Assembly (NCBI RefSeq): GCF_947179515.1
Contig: NC_067472.1
Location: forward strand, 166,561,275-166,625,274
Length of the DNA: 64,000 nt
Source: Apodemus sylvaticus
Taxonomy: Eukaryota > Chordata > Mammalia > Rodentia > Muridae
Reading direction: 5' to 3'
Part shown: piece after piece, positions 11,136 to 23,565 of the stretch
How the letters are laid out: the number at the start of each line of letters is the position of its first letter
Position numbering within the stretch: the first letter of the stretch is position 1
Notes under the pieces: model-generated
What the model was told of the DNA's origin: nothing
What the model saw: the letters and a program-made list of their open reading frames with translations, nothing else
Database searches by the model: none
Program-made: the position numbers and the translations under genes

Positions 11136-11517
11136 TGCCTGCAGTTACATTGAATGGGTTACCTGGAAGGGAAGCTGGGGATGTATGGGAAGGCAGCAAC
11201 AAAAGAAGGGAGACCAAGATAACATCTGCTATTCAAGATCTCAAAGTTTTATGAAGAACTCCCAGTATATATAGGCAGGGGGAAAAGGCTGGAAGTGTCT
11301 CAGCAGAATCAGTTCAGTTGTTCCACAGGTGGTTAGTGCAGGGGACTGCAGGTCCTTGAAGAACAATAGGCTTCACCTTTGTCTGAGAACTCCACCCTAG
11401 GTGGAGGGGATTATGGCTAACACAGGAGTTCCTGCTCAAAGGCTGGGAGAGGAACTTCACATTGGTCAATGTCAAGTTCCTGCCAGGTGGCATGGCACCT
11501 CAATAAGGCTCTCTACA
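11136..11517 (-). mobile_element. Solo ERV LTR (-), same family as 28869-29295
   Basis: On the minus strand it begins tgtagagagccttattgagg, contains a TATA-like gcctatatatactgg at about 11265-11279, and has a run of tgttatcttggtctcccttc before its end. It aligns along its length with the plus-strand LTR at 28869-29295. It interrupts an L1 3' UTR. No convincing target-site duplication was found at these edges. Confidence 0.8.
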
Positions 11518-11864
11518 GGCCTCCCTGAAAGTCCCATAAACCTTCTACCACCCCCCTGTCCCCAATCAACCCTCTTCTGATTCCCTGTCCTGGTATTCCA
11601 CTACACTTTGGCACTGAGCTTTTCTAGGACCAGGGGCCTCTCCTTCCTTCTTCTTGGGCATCATTTGATATGTGAATTTTGTCTTGAGTATTGTGAGCTT
11701 CTGGGATAATATCCAATTATCAGTGAGTGCATACCATGTGTTTTCTTTCATGATTGGATTACCTCACTTAAGATGATCTTTCCCAGATCCACCCATTTAG
11801 CTAAGAATTTCATGAATTCGTTGTTTTTAATAACTGAGTAGTATTCCATAGTGTAAATATACCA

Positions 11865-12489
11865 TGAAAGAATAGAAAATACAGCCTAACTCCAGCCTTC
11901 TAAGGAGCCCCAAACACTTCACATTCCAGAGCCTGCTCTTTGTGTCCTTTGTTAGAAACTAGGTAAAAGTTCACAGTCCAGAGCCTGCCCTTTAAGAGTT
12001 AGGCAGAAAGGCCTTGAATAGGTGATCCTGGCCCCATAAGATAACTGGAAATGAGCTAAGCTTATCTTGCTTCTGTAAACTGCTTACGCCATTACCCCTA
12101 TCCAGGAGTTCACACAGCTATAGACATCCAAGAAAATAGGAAACTAATTGTTCCACTGAGCACAGGCTCCAATAATTTAAACTGATTGGCCTAAAAACTA
12201 TGGAGTGGTACAAATTGGTTGGCTTGCTCTGCGCGGGCTCTCCATGCTAAGAAATGATTGGATTGTGATTCGTGAGTTTTGTTGTAAACTTATAAAAGCT
12301 GTCACAATTCAGCACTCGGGGTCCATAGTCCTCTACCCCTGCATGGTGTATGGCTGTGGAACCTAGAATTCTGGAATAAAAAAAAAATCCTCATGTTATT
12401 GCATCGAGACCTTTTCTTGTGAGTGATTTGGGTGTCGCCTTTTGAGGCATGGGGTGCTGGAGTGCCCTCGGTTTTGGGGGGGTCTTACA
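11865..12489 (+). mobile_element. Solo ERV LTR (+), about 625 bp
   Basis: Starts TGAAAG, ends TTACA, with a TATA box acttataaaagctgt near 12290 and an AATAAA at about 12374, followed by a U5-like stretch with a G-run. It interrupts the L1 exactly: L1 reads gtaaatatacca before it and accacattttctgtatcc after it, so a 4-bp acca is shared. A truncated relative lies on the minus strand at 38563-39035. I cannot name the subfamily. Confidence 0.85.
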
Positions 12490-14092
12490 ACCACATTTTC
12501 TGTATCCATTCCTCTGTTGAATGACATCTGTGTTCTTTCCAGATTCTAGCTATTTTAAATAGGGCCGCTATGAACATAGTAGAGCATGTATCTTTGTGTC
12601 CTTATTACATGCTGGAGAATCCTCTGGGTATATGACCAGGAGTGGTGTTATGGGGTCCTCTGGTAGTATCATGCTCAGTTATCTGAGAAAATGCCAGACT
12701 GATTTCCGGAGAGGTTCTACCAGCTTGCAATCCCACCAGCAGTGGAGGAGTGTTCCTCTTTCTCCACATCCTCTCTAGCACCTTCTGTCTCCTGAGCTTT
12801 TGATCTTAGCCATTCTGACTGGTATAAGTTGAAATCTCACGGTTGTTTTGTTTTGCATTTCCCTGATGACTAAGGATGTTGAACATTTCTTTAGTTGCTT
12901 CTCAGCCATTCGATATTCCTCAGGTAAAAATTCTTTATTTAGCTCCATGCCCCGGTTTTTAATATTTACCTCTCTGGAATATACCTTCTTGAGTTATTTG
13001 TATATCTTGGATATTAGCTTTCTGTCAGATACAGGATTAGTAAAGATATTTCCCAATTTTTCAGTTGCTATTTAGTCCTATTGTCAGTGTCCTTTGCCTT
13101 ACAAAATCTTTGTAATTTTATGAGGTCCCATTTGTTAATTCTTGATTGGTGTTCTGTTCAGTAAATTTTGCCTGTGCCCATTTGTTCAAGACTCTTCCCC
13201 ATTTTCTTTTCTATTAGTTTTCATGTGTCTGGTTTTATGTGGTGCTCCTTGATCCACTTGTACTTGAGCTTAGTACAAGAGGATAAGAATGTATCGATTT
13301 TGATGGGGATTGCGTTGAATCTGTATATTGTTTATGGCAAGATGGCCATTTTAACTATATTAATTCTGCCAATCCACGAGCATGGCAGATTTTTCCATTT
13401 TCTGAGGTCTTCTTCGATTTCCTTCTTCAGGACCTGAAGTACTTATCATATAGATCTTTCCCTTGTTTGTTTAGAGTCACACCAAGATACTTTATATTGT
13501 TTGTGGCTATTGTGAAGGGTGTCATTTCCCTAATTTCTTTCTCAGCCTGCTTATCCTTTGAGTATAGGAAGACTACTGATTTGTTTTAGTTGATTTTATA
13601 ACCAGTCACATTGCTGAAGTTGTTTATCAGCTGTAGGAGTTCTCTGGTGGAATTTTTTGGGTCACTTAAGTATACTATCATATCATCTGAAAATAGTGAT
13701 AGTTTGACTTCTTCCTTTCCAATTTGTATCCCTTTGACCTCCTTATGTTGTCTAATTGTTCTAGCTAGTACCTCAAATACTATATTGAAATGATATGGAG
13801 AGAGGGGACAGCCTTGTCTAGTCCCTGATTTTAGTCAGTTCTTCATAGAGTTAGAAAGAGCAATTCTCAAATTCATCTAGAATAACAAATAATCCAGGAT
13901 AGCTAAAACTATTCTCAACAGTAAAAGAATTTGTGCAGGATTCAGTATCCCAGATCTCAAGCAATACTACAGATCAAGAGTGTTAAAAACTGCATGGTAC
14001 TGGCACAGTGTCAGGCAGGTGCATCAATGGAATAGGATTGAAGACCCAGAAATGAACCCACACACCTATGGTCACTTCATCTTCAACAAAGG

Positions 14093-14411
14093 AGCTCATC
14101 TGGATTAACAAAAGGCCCAGAATAGCTAAAACAATTTTCAACAGTGAAAGAACTTCCAGGGAAATCATTATTCCATACCTTAAGCAGTACTACAGAGCAA
14201 TAGTATTAAAAATTGCATGGTATTGGTGCAGTGATAGGCACGTAGACCAATGGAATAGAATTAAAGTCCAGAAATGAACCCACACTTATAAGGTCACTTG
14301 ACCTTTGACTAAGGAGCTAAATCTATCCAGTTGAAAGAAAATAGCCTTTTCAACAAATGGTGATGGTTCAACTGCTGGCTAGCATGTAGAAAAATGCAAA
14401 TCAATACATTC
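14093..14411 (+). mobile_element. L1 ORF2 fragment (+)
   Basis: A 319-bp piece of ORF2, from catctggattaacaaaaggc to aaaaatgcaaatcaatacat. It matches the complement of about 15610-15940 in the neighbouring antisense L1 much better than it matches the other L1 copies, so it is of that L1 family. It begins at the edge of the rearranged L1 and ends at the tail of the next L1. It may be an inverted piece of one of these insertions or an independent fragment. Confidence 0.8.
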
Positions 14412-14658
14412 TTTTTTATTATGTATATTCATTATTTACATTTCAAATGATTTCCCCTTTCCTTGATCTCCCCTCCCTACAAGTCCCATAAGCCCTCTTC
14501 CCTCCCCCTGTTCCCCCATCCACCACTTCCCACTTACCTGTTGTGGTATTCCCCTACACTGCTGCACTGAGCCTTTCCAGAACCAGGGGCCACTCCTTCC
14601 TTCTTCTTGGGCATCATTTGATATGTGGACTGTGTCTTGGGTATTCCAAGCTTCTAGG

Positions 14659-17600
14659 CTAATATCTGCTTCTCAGTGAGTGCATACCACGAGTGTTCTT
14701 TTGAGATTGGGTTACCTCACTTAGGATGGTGTGCTCCAGCTCCATCCATTTGTCTATGAATTTCATGAATTCATTGTTTCTAATGGCTGAATAGTACTTC
14801 ATTGTGTATATATACCACATTTTTGTATCCATTACTCCATTTAGGGACATCTGGGTTCTTTCCAGCTTCTGGTTATTATAACTAGGGCTGCTATGAACAT
14901 AGTGGAGCATGTATCCTTATTACATGCTGAGGAATCCCCTGGGTATATGCCCAGGAGTGGTATAGCACGGCCCTCCGGAAGTGTCATGCCCAGTTTTCTG
15001 AGTAACGGCCAGAAAGATTTCCAGAGTGGTTGTTTCAGTTTGCAATCCCACCAGCAGTGGAGGAGTATTCCTCTTTCTCCACATCCTCGCCAACACCTGC
15101 TGTCTCCTGAGTTTTTAACCTTAGCCCGTCTGACTGGTGTGAGGCGAAATCTCAGGGTTGTTTTGATTTGCATTTTCCTAATGACTAATGATGTTGAACT
15201 TTTCTTAAGGTGCTTCTCAGCCATCCGAAGTTCTTCAGGTGAAAATTCTTTGTTTAGATCTGTACCACATTTCTTAATAGGGTTATTTGGTTTCCTGGGG
15301 TCTAACTTCTTGAGTTCTTTGTATATATTGTATATTATTCCTCTGTCAGATGTACGGTTGGTGAAGATCTTTTCCAGTTTGTTGGTTGCCGATTTGTCCT
15401 TTTGACAGTGTCCTTTGCCTTTCAGAATCTCTGTAATTTTATGAGGTCCCATTTGTCAATTCTTGATCTTAGAGAAAAAGCTATTAGTGTTCTGTTCAGG
15501 AACTTTTCCCCTGTGCCCATGTCCTCAAGGGTCTTCCCCAGTTTCTTTTCTATTAGTTTCAGTTTTGCTTTATGTGGAGGTCCTTTATCCAATTGGAGTT
15601 GATCCACTTGGAGTACAGAGAGATAAGAATGCATCAATTCACATTTTTCTGCATGCTGACCTCCAATTGAACCATCACCATATTTTGAAAAGGCTATCTT
15701 CTTTTAACTGGATAGATTTAGCTCCTTAGTCGAAAGTCACGTGACCATATAAGTGTGGGTTCATTTCTGGACTTTAATTCTATTCCATTAATCTACCTGC
15801 CTGTCACTGCACCAATACCATGCAATTTTTAATACTATGGCTCTGTAGTACTGCTTGAGGTCTGGAATACTGATTTCCCCAGAAGTTCTTTTACTGTTGA
15901 AAATTGTTTTAGCTATTCTGGGCTTTTTGTTAATCCAGATGAATTTGAGAATTGCTCTTTCTAACTTTTTGAAGAATTGAATTGGGATTTTGATAGGGAT
16001 TGCATTGAATCTGTATATTGCTTTTGGCAAGATGGCCATTTTTACTATATTAATTTTTCTAATTCATGAGCATCAAAGATTCTTCCAGATTCTGAGGTCT
16101 TCTTTGATTTCTTTCTTCAGCGACTTGAAATTCTTGTCATACAGACCTTTCACTTGTTTGGTTAGAGTTACACCAAGATAAATTATATTGTTTGTGGTTA
16201 TTGTGAAGGGTGTCATTTCCCTAATTTCTTTCTCAGCCTGTTTATCCTTTGAGTATAGAAAGGCTACTGATTTGCTTGAGTTAATTTTATATCAGGCCAC
16301 TTGGATAAAGTTGTTTATCACCTCTAAGTGATCTCTGGTGTAGGATTTTGGCTCGCTTAAGTATACTATCATATCATCTGCAAATAGTGATAATTTGACT
16401 TCTTGCTTTCCAATTTGTATCCCTTTGACCTCTTTTTGTTGTCTAATTGCTCTAGCTAGAACTTCAAGTACTATATTGAATAAATATGGAAAGAGAGGGT
16501 AGCCTTCTCTGGTTCATGATTTTAGTGGGATTGCTTCAAATTTATCTCCATTTAGTTTGATGTTGACTACTGGTTTTCTGTATATTGCTTTTAGTATGTT
16601 TAGGTATGGGCCTTGGATTCCTCTTCTTTCTAAGACTTTCAACATGAAAGGATGCTGAATTTTGTCAAATGCTTTTTCAGTATCTAATGAAATGACCATG
16701 TGTTTTTTTTTCATTGATTTTTTTATGTAGTGGATTACATTACTGTATTTCTCTATATTGAACCAACCTGCATCCCTGGGATGAGGTCTACTTGATCATT
16801 GTGAATTATTGTTTGATGTGTTCTTGTATTCAGTCGGCAAGAATTTTATTGAGTATTTTTGCATGGATATTCATAAGAGAAGTTGTTCTGATGATCTCTT
16901 TCTTTGTTGGATCTTTATGTGGTTTTATTATCAGTGAAGTTGTAGCTTCATAAAATGAGTTGGGTAGTGTTCCTTCTGTTTCTATTTTGTGGAATAGTCT
17001 GAAGAGTATTGGTTTTAGGTATTCTTTGAAGCTCTGATAGAATTCTCCACTAAAACGATATGATCCTGGGCTTTTTTTGGTTGGGAGACTGTCAATGACC
17101 ACTTCTATTACTTCAGGGGTTATTTGACCATTTAGATAATCTACGTGATCCTGCTTTAACATTGAAATTTGATGTCTGTCTAGGAAATTGTCCATTTCAT
17201 CCAGATTTTCCAGTTTTGTTGAGTATATGCTTTTGTAGGAGGATCTGATGATTTCTTGAATTTCATCAGTTTCTGTTCTTATTTCTTCCTTTTCATTTCT
17301 GATATCATTAATTTGGATACTGTGTCTGTCCCCTGGGGTTAGCTTGGCTAAAGGTATATCTATCTTGTTGATTTTCTCAAAGAACCAGCTCCTGGTTTTG
17401 TTGATTATTTGTAAAGTTCTTTTTGTTTCTGCTTCATTGATTTCAGCCCTGAGTTTGATGATTTCCTGCCTTCTGCTCCTCTTGGGTGAATTAGTTTCTT
17501 TCTTTTCTAAAGCTTTCAGGTGTGCTGTTAAGCTGCTAGTGTATGTTCTCCCAGCTTCTTTTTGAAGACACTTATAGCTATGAGTTTTCCTCTTAGCATT

Positions 17601-18460
17601 GCTTTCCTTGTGTCCCATAAATTTGGTTATGATGTACCTTCATTTTCATTAAATTTTAAAAACTCTTTTATTTTTTCCTTATTTCTTCCTTGACCAAGGT
17701 ATCATTGAGTAGAGCATTGTTCAGCTTCCATGTGTATGTGGGCTTTCTGTTGTTTTTGTTGTATTGAAGACCACCCTTACTCCATAGTGATCTGATAAGA
17801 GGCATGGGATTAGTTCAATCTTCTTATATCTGTTGAGGTATATTTTGTGACCAAGTTTATGGTCAGTTTTGGAGAAGGTACTATGAGGTGCTGAGAAGAA
17901 GGTATATTCTTTTGATTTAGGATGAAATGTTCTATAGATATCTATTAAATCCATATGGTCCAAAACTTTTGTTAGTTTCCCTGTACCTCTGTTTAGTTTG
18001 TTTCCTTGATCTGTCCATTGAGGAGAGTGGGGTGCTGAAGTCACCCACAATTATTGTGTGAGGTACAATGTGTACTTCAATCTTTAGTAAAGTTTCTTTT
18101 AGGAATGTGGTTGCCCTTGTATTTGGAGCATAAATATTCAGAATTGAGAGTTCTTCCTGGTAGATTTTTTTGTTTGTTTGTTTGATGAGCATAAAATTTC
18201 CTTCTGTGTATTTTTTGATGACCTTTGGCTGAACGTCTATTTTATTGGATATTAGAATGGCTACTCCAGCTTGTTTCCTGGGACAATTTGCTTGGAAAAC
18301 TGTTTTCCAGCATTTTTCTGATGTAGTATTTGTCTTTGACAGTGAGATACATTTCCTGTATGCAGCAACCTTTTGGGTCCTATTTATGTATCCAGTCTGT
18401 TAGTCTATGTCGTTTTATTGTGCAATTGTGTCCATTGATGTTAAGAGATATTAAGGAATA
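14659..18460 (-). pseudogene. L1 ORF2, broken
   Basis: Endonuclease (about 18430-17700), RT (about 17250-16050) and C-terminal domain (about 15450-14659, ending near MHSLRSRY) in L1 order. Open stretches at 16830-17618 (262 codons) and 14841-15452 (203 codons) are the longest pieces. The RT catalytic FADD is preserved at about 16370. Frameshifts separate the pieces, for example between the endonuclease parts at 17721-18050 and 17932-18192. Confidence 0.9.
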
Positions 18461-18539
18461 GTAATTGTTGCTTCCTGCTATTTTTGATGTAATTTTTACA
18501 TTTGTGTGGTTATCTTCTTTTGGGTTTGTGGAAAGAAGA

Positions 18540-19610
18540 TTAATTTCTTGCTTTTTCTACTGTGTAGTTTCCCTTCTTTTGTTGGTGTTTTCCATTCATT
18601 ATCCTTTGAAGAACCAGATTTGTGGAAAGATACTGTGTAAATTTGTTTTTGTCATGAATTACCTTTGTTTCTCCATCTATGGTAATTGAGAGATTTGCTG
18701 GATATATCAATCTGGGTTGGCATTTGTTTCCCCTTAGAGTCTTTATGACATCTGCCCAGGAACTTCTGGCTTTCATATTCTCTTGTGAGAAGTCTGGTGT
18801 AATTCTGATAGGTCTACCTTTATATGTTACTTGACCTTTTTCCCTTGCTTCTTTTAACATTCTTTCTTTGTTTAGTACATTTGATGTTTTAATTATTATT
18901 TGATGGGAAGACTTTCTTTTCTAGTCAAATTTATTTGGAGTTCTGTAGGCTTCTTGTATGTTTATGGGCATCTCTTTCTTTGGGTTATGGACATTTCTTC
19001 TATATTTTTTGAACTCATTTAGTGGCCCTTTACATTGGAAATCTTCACTCTCTTCTATACCTCTAACCCTTAGGTTTGGTCTTTTCATTTTTTCCCTAGG
19101 ATTTCCTGGATGTTTTGGGTTAGGCACTTTTTGCATTTTGCATTTTATTTGATTGTTGTGTCAGTGCTTTCTATAGTACCTTCTGCATCTGAGATTCTCT
19201 CTTCTATCTCTTGTATTCTGTTATTGATGCTTAGATTCATGACTCCTGACTTCTTTCCTAGGTTTTCTATGTCCAGATTTGCTTCCCTTCATGATTACTT
19301 TATTGTTTCTACCACCCTTTTCTGATCCTGGATGGTTGTGTTCAATTCCTTCACCTGCTTTGTTTTGCTTTCCTGTAGTTCTTTAAGGGCTTCTCCTGGT
19401 TTACTTGTGTTCTCCTGTATTTCTTTAAGGGAGTTATTTATGTCCTTCTTGAAGCCTTCTATCAGCATCATGAGCTGTGATTTTAAACCAAATCTTGCTT
19501 TTCTGGTGTGTTGGGTTACCAGGTCTTGTTGCTGTGGGAGAATTAGGTTTAGATGGTGCCATATTGCCTTGATTTCTGTTAGTAACGTTCCTATGTTTGC
19601 CTTTTGTCAT
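18540..19610 (-). pseudogene. L1 ORF1, broken
   Basis: The ATG at 19610 opens MTKGKHRNVTNRNQGN, the usual ORF1 start, and the frame breaks soon after. The coiled-coil region is at 19440-19150. The conserved C-terminal RNA-binding part is at 18860-18540 (RPIRITPDFSQE... TIDGETKVI) and ends with a stop at 18540. Several frameshifts divide it. Confidence 0.88.
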
Positions 19611-19704
19611 TTGCTTATGTCTGATATTAGTTTGTCCTCCTGTGTCTGTCTTGTGCTTGTCCCTCCTGTGTGCCTGCAATCCTATCTCGGCACTCCTATG
19701 TGAC

Positions 19705-20400
19705 TGGCTTTCCCCTGGCACAGAGTGCTGTTGGACTGCCCAGTTCCTGGTTGCAGATGGGGCCCTGGCAGACTGAGTCCCAAGTGATCTTACACTTCAG
19801 TGTTCTCTATGTCCCTGACTGTAACAGCCCACTCAGCTGCAGGAGTGAAGATGGTGGACTCACCTTTAACCGTGGTACTCCCTGCAGTGCAGATGTCCCC
19901 TGGCAGACTAGGTGCCTAGATGGCTGTGGTGGTGCTGCCCATCTCCTGGGTGTAGGTGTGGCCCTGGTGCACAGTGTCCCAAATGATCTTACACTCCAAT
20001 GTTCCATGCATATCAGTCTACACTTGTCTGCTTAGCCACAAGAACAAAGATTGCAGTCGCACCTCTAAAGGATGGACTCCCTCTAATCGTGTGACTCCAT
20101 GCAAGGCAGATGTCTCCTGGCAGGTTAGGTGCACAGACAGCTGTGGACCGGCCCATTCCTGGGTGCAGGTGGGGCCCTGGAGGTCTGAGCCCCAAGTGAT
20201 CTTACACTCAGGTGTTCTCTGCATTCATGGCTGTAACAGTGTGCTCAGTTACAGGAGTGAAGTTAGTGGCCTCGCCTCTAACCTCAGGACTCCCTGCAGA
20301 GTAGATGTCCCCTAGCACACTAGGTGTACAGATGGCTGTGGTGGCACTTCCCAGCTCCTGGGTGCAGGTGGGGTTCTGGCGGACTGTGTACAAGTGATCT
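19705..20400 (-). promoter_or_regulatory. L1 5' UTR tandem monomers, ~200-bp type
   Basis: At least three tandem units. The landmark gccctgg recurs at about 19762, 19961 and 20174, and a variant (gttctgg) at 20373, giving spacings of 199, 213 and 199. Each unit also holds aagtgatcttacactc-like and gactccctgcagngcagatg-like stretches. Tandem monomers are the promoter of murid L1 elements. Open frames here (for example 19670-20035) are artefacts of the repeat. Confidence 0.85.
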
Positions 20401-20765
20401 TCCTGGATTTTCCTGCATATCTCAGATTTTCTTACAAACACAGCACAAGTATCATTTTTATATCTGTTTAATGGATAACATTAGAACATAGATTCAGGTG
20501 ACCTTTTGATTTCAGCAACATAGTTGTGAGCTGAGCCTTAGATTTTAATGTGTTGGTTTGGATTTAATTCATTGGGTGAAATGAAGGACCAAGGAAAATA
20601 ACACACTCATAAATAGACCTGTAAAATGTGCACTGCAAGGAATAAAAAGATAACATTTTCCTGAGGGGATAAGAGAACGTGTGGTCTTTCTCATTAAAAG
20701 GCCATGATGAAGAACTAGAAGTGAATATGGGAGATGAGATGCTTCAACCCAGAACTGACACTTAT

Positions 20766-20930
20766 CTTTTTATTTTTTTATTTTTTGGATTTTTTGAGAC
20801 AGGTTTTCTCTGTGTAGCCCTGGCTGTCCTGAAACTCACTCTGTAGACCAGGCTGACCTTAAACTCAGAAATCCACCTGCCTCTGCCTTCCACGTGTTGG
20901 GATTAAAGGTGTGTGCCACCATTGCCAGGC
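20766..20930 (-). mobile_element. B1 SINE (-)
   Basis: Antisense B1: tgagacaggttttctctgtg, ccctggctgtcctgaaactc, gaccaggctgaccttaaact, gggattaaaggtgtgtgcca. The T-rich tail is at about 20768-20795. An 8-bp match acacttat flanks it (20758-20765 and 20933-20940), which fits a target-site duplication. Confidence 0.95.
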
Positions 20931-20939
20931 TTACACTTA

Positions 20940-21837
20940 TTTTAATAAAGCATATAACTCCTTCCTCCATAGATTCTTTCAGCCAGGGAAGTGTTCAGTT
21001 GTGAATGAGTGACAGCTGTATTTTCTGAAGCAAGCAAGAGCTCATGCATTCAACTGCCTATATCAGTGAATGGACAGGCATTCAGAGATCCAAGACTGCC
21101 AAGATATTAAGCACAAAGGACATTACAAGGTTCAGTCCTAGGAAGGCATTTGTGCCACTCTTTTAAGACTCAAGAAATGTTGCCAAGGAGTAGAATGAAA
21201 TAATATAAGGGTGGAAGATTTGGAAGAGGGCCGTAAAATGCTATCCTATAATCATGACAAGGTGATGTCAATATCAACTCTCAGAATTGTGCTACTGGTA
21301 TAGGACCAGCATCAGTTGGTGCCACTGGACATCCAGCTTTGGATTCAAAATTTGCTATCATGGTCCTGTCAATGTTGCTGAATTATTTGAAGATATTTGA
21401 TTCTGTAAGAATTAAAATCAGTGCATCAAGTTATGTAGCTCCTCTGAACCCATCCAACTGTGATGACTACTTCCAAAATTGTGGTCACACAGATCTTCCT
21501 AAATTAACTCTGTGACACAAAAAAATCCATCTTGCATACCAAAAAGATTTTTGTAACAAAGAAATAGGGCTGACAAGGTTGAGAGGGAAGGAAAAGAGGT
21601 TGAGAAAAGACCATAGCCAGAATTCATAACTATGCATTAACTTCTCAAAGAACTAAATTTATTAATAAAGTGTGTAATTTTAAATTAAATCTTAACTACA
21701 GTAAGACTTCATCCTTTCGTTCCTCCCCTTTGTCCTCTGTCCCTCCCTTCCTTGCTGGAGACCAACTCTACAGAGAACAGGGCCTGAGTAGGGTGTATGT
21801 AGCTTACAGAACACTAATTAGATTGGGCCAGAAAAAA
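20940..21837. other. Unassigned stretch
   Basis: About 900 bp with no recognised repeat or convincing coding frame. The stretch 20401-20765 to the left of the B1 is equally featureless. The L1 match begins near 21838. Confidence 0.5.
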
Positions 21838-22243
21838 TATTCCTGCAACATAATAATCAAAATACAAAATCTACAGAACATGGAATAAATATTAAAAACT
21901 CCAAGGGCAAAGCCCTCCACCCAAAAACATATAAAGTCTGACCTATCAGAATTGTACCTGACTTCTCAGCAGACACTCTAAAAGCTAGAAGGGGCTGAAT
22001 AGATTCCTTACAGCCTCCAAGAAACCACAAATGCTAATATAGACTACTATATCCAGCAAAACTGTCAATAACCATGGATGGAGAAGAACATATTCCAAGA
22101 CAATATAAAACTTTAAGAATATCTATCCACAAATACAGATCTACAGAAAATACTTGAAGAAAAACTTCAATCCAAGGAGGTTAATTATACACAAGAAAAC
22201 ACAGAAAATAAATAATTCCACACCAGCATAAATAAAGTAAGTG

Positions 22244-22274
22244 AAACACACACACACACACACACACACACACT
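22244..22274 (+). repeat. (CA)n microsatellite in old L1
   Basis: About 15 ca units between ORF1 and ORF2 of the old L1. Confidence 0.95.
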
Positions 22275-22719
22275 ACCAATAACAGCACCAAATAATAACA
22301 TGAATTTAAGATCATTGGTAATTATTACTCTGAACATCAATAGACTTGATTTTCCAATAAACAGACACAGGCTAACAGAATGGATTAAAAAAATGGATCC
22401 ATAATTTTGCTGAATGAAAGAAACACCTCATCATGAAAGAGACATTACCTCAGAGTAAAAGGCTAGAAAAGTTTTCAAGTAAATGGACCTAAGAAGCAAG
22501 CTGGACAGGCTCTTATAATATTGAGTGAAATAATTTTCCATGATAAACTAATCAAAAGAGATGGAGAAGGACCCTTCATATTCATGAAAAACAAGTCCAC
22601 CAAGAACACATCTCAATTCCAAACACTTATGCTCCAAATGCAAATGTATACACATTTGTAAAAGGAATATTACTAAATCATAAATCACACATCAAAGGCC
22701 AGACATTAATAGTGGGAAA

Positions 22720-23565
22720 CGTTTTTATTGGATATTTTCCTTTTTTTGGAAAAAATTATTAGATATTTTCTTTATTTACATTTCAAATGTTACCCCCTTT
22801 CCAAGTCCCCCCTCTTTGGGAAGCCCCCTATCCCATCCTTTCTCCACCTTCCTCCATGAGGATGTTCCCTCACTGACCCACACACTCCTACCTCCACACC
22901 GTGGCATTCCCCTACCCTGGGGCATTGGACCTTCATAGGACCAAGGGCCTTTTTTTGCCATCGATGCCCAACAAAGCCACCCTCTGCTATATATGAGGTT
23001 GGAGACATGAATTACTCCATGTGTACCCCTTGATTGGTGGCTCAGTCCCTAGGAGCTCTGGGACGTCTGGTTGGTTGATATTGTTCTTTCGATAGGGTTG
23101 CAAAGCCATTCAGCTCCTTCAATCCTTTCTCTAACACTTCCACTGGGGACACTGTGCTAAGTGCAATTGTTGGCTGTGAGCATTGGCCTCTGTATTTGTC
23201 AGGCTCTGGCAGAGCCTTCCAGGAGACAGTTATATCAGGCTTCTGTCAGCATGTACTTCTTGGCATCCATAATAAAGTCTGTGTTTGGTTACTGTATATG
23301 GGATGGATCCCCAGGTGGAGCAGTCTCTGAATGGCCTTTCCTTCAATCTCTGCTCCACAATTTGTCACAATTTCCTCCCATGAGTATTTTGTTACCCCTT
23401 CTAAGAATAACTGAAGCACCCACACTTTGGTCTTCCTTCTTCTTGAGTTTCATGTGGTCTTTCCATGTATCTTGGGTATTCTAAGATATTGGGCTAATAT
23501 TCACTTATCAGTGAGTGTATACCATGTGTGTTCTTTTGTGATTGGGTTATCATACTCAGGATGAA
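22720..23565 (-). mobile_element. 5'-truncated L1 (-) nested in old L1
   Basis: An antisense L1 3' end, including a T-rich stretch at 22720-22775, the 3' UTR with tttcaaatgttacccccttt, and the last ORF2 portion (tatcagtgagtgtataccat). On its right the old L1 resumes with gaactttaacaccacattct, matching the L1 order broken at gtgggaaac on its left. Confidence 0.88.

Larger units (their letters stand above)
11067..14092 (-). mobile_element. Rearranged L1 (-) with inverted segment
   Basis: An antisense L1 whose 3' end starts at the short T-run near 11067. From left to right it holds the 3' UTR, ORF2 C-terminus (to about 13298), then ORF2 RT (13303-13834), then an inverted plus-strand piece (13835-14092). 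The inverted piece corresponds to L1 sequence (first-copy positions about 4684-4960) that is missing at the 13298/13303 joint. LTRs at 11136-11517 and 11865-12489 were inserted later. The RT motif reads FSDD at about 13680. Details are in the findings. Confidence 0.85.
14412..20400 (-). mobile_element. Near-full-length L1 (-) with promoter monomers
   Basis: Antisense L1 of about 6 kb. On the minus strand it has 5' UTR monomers (about 20400-19705), ORF1 (19610-18540), ORF2 (about 18460-14659), and a 3' UTR with polypurine tract ending at the T-run near 14412. It is diverged from the L1 at 30606-37320 and has a different monomer type. No clear target-site duplication was found. Many stops and frameshifts make it inactive, though the RT motif FADD (about 16370) is still intact. 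Confidence 0.93.

Noticed and set aside
19670..20441. Cluster of open frames on both strands, some with cysteine-rich translations
   Set aside because: They lie in L1 5' UTR monomers, which are noncoding promoter repeats.
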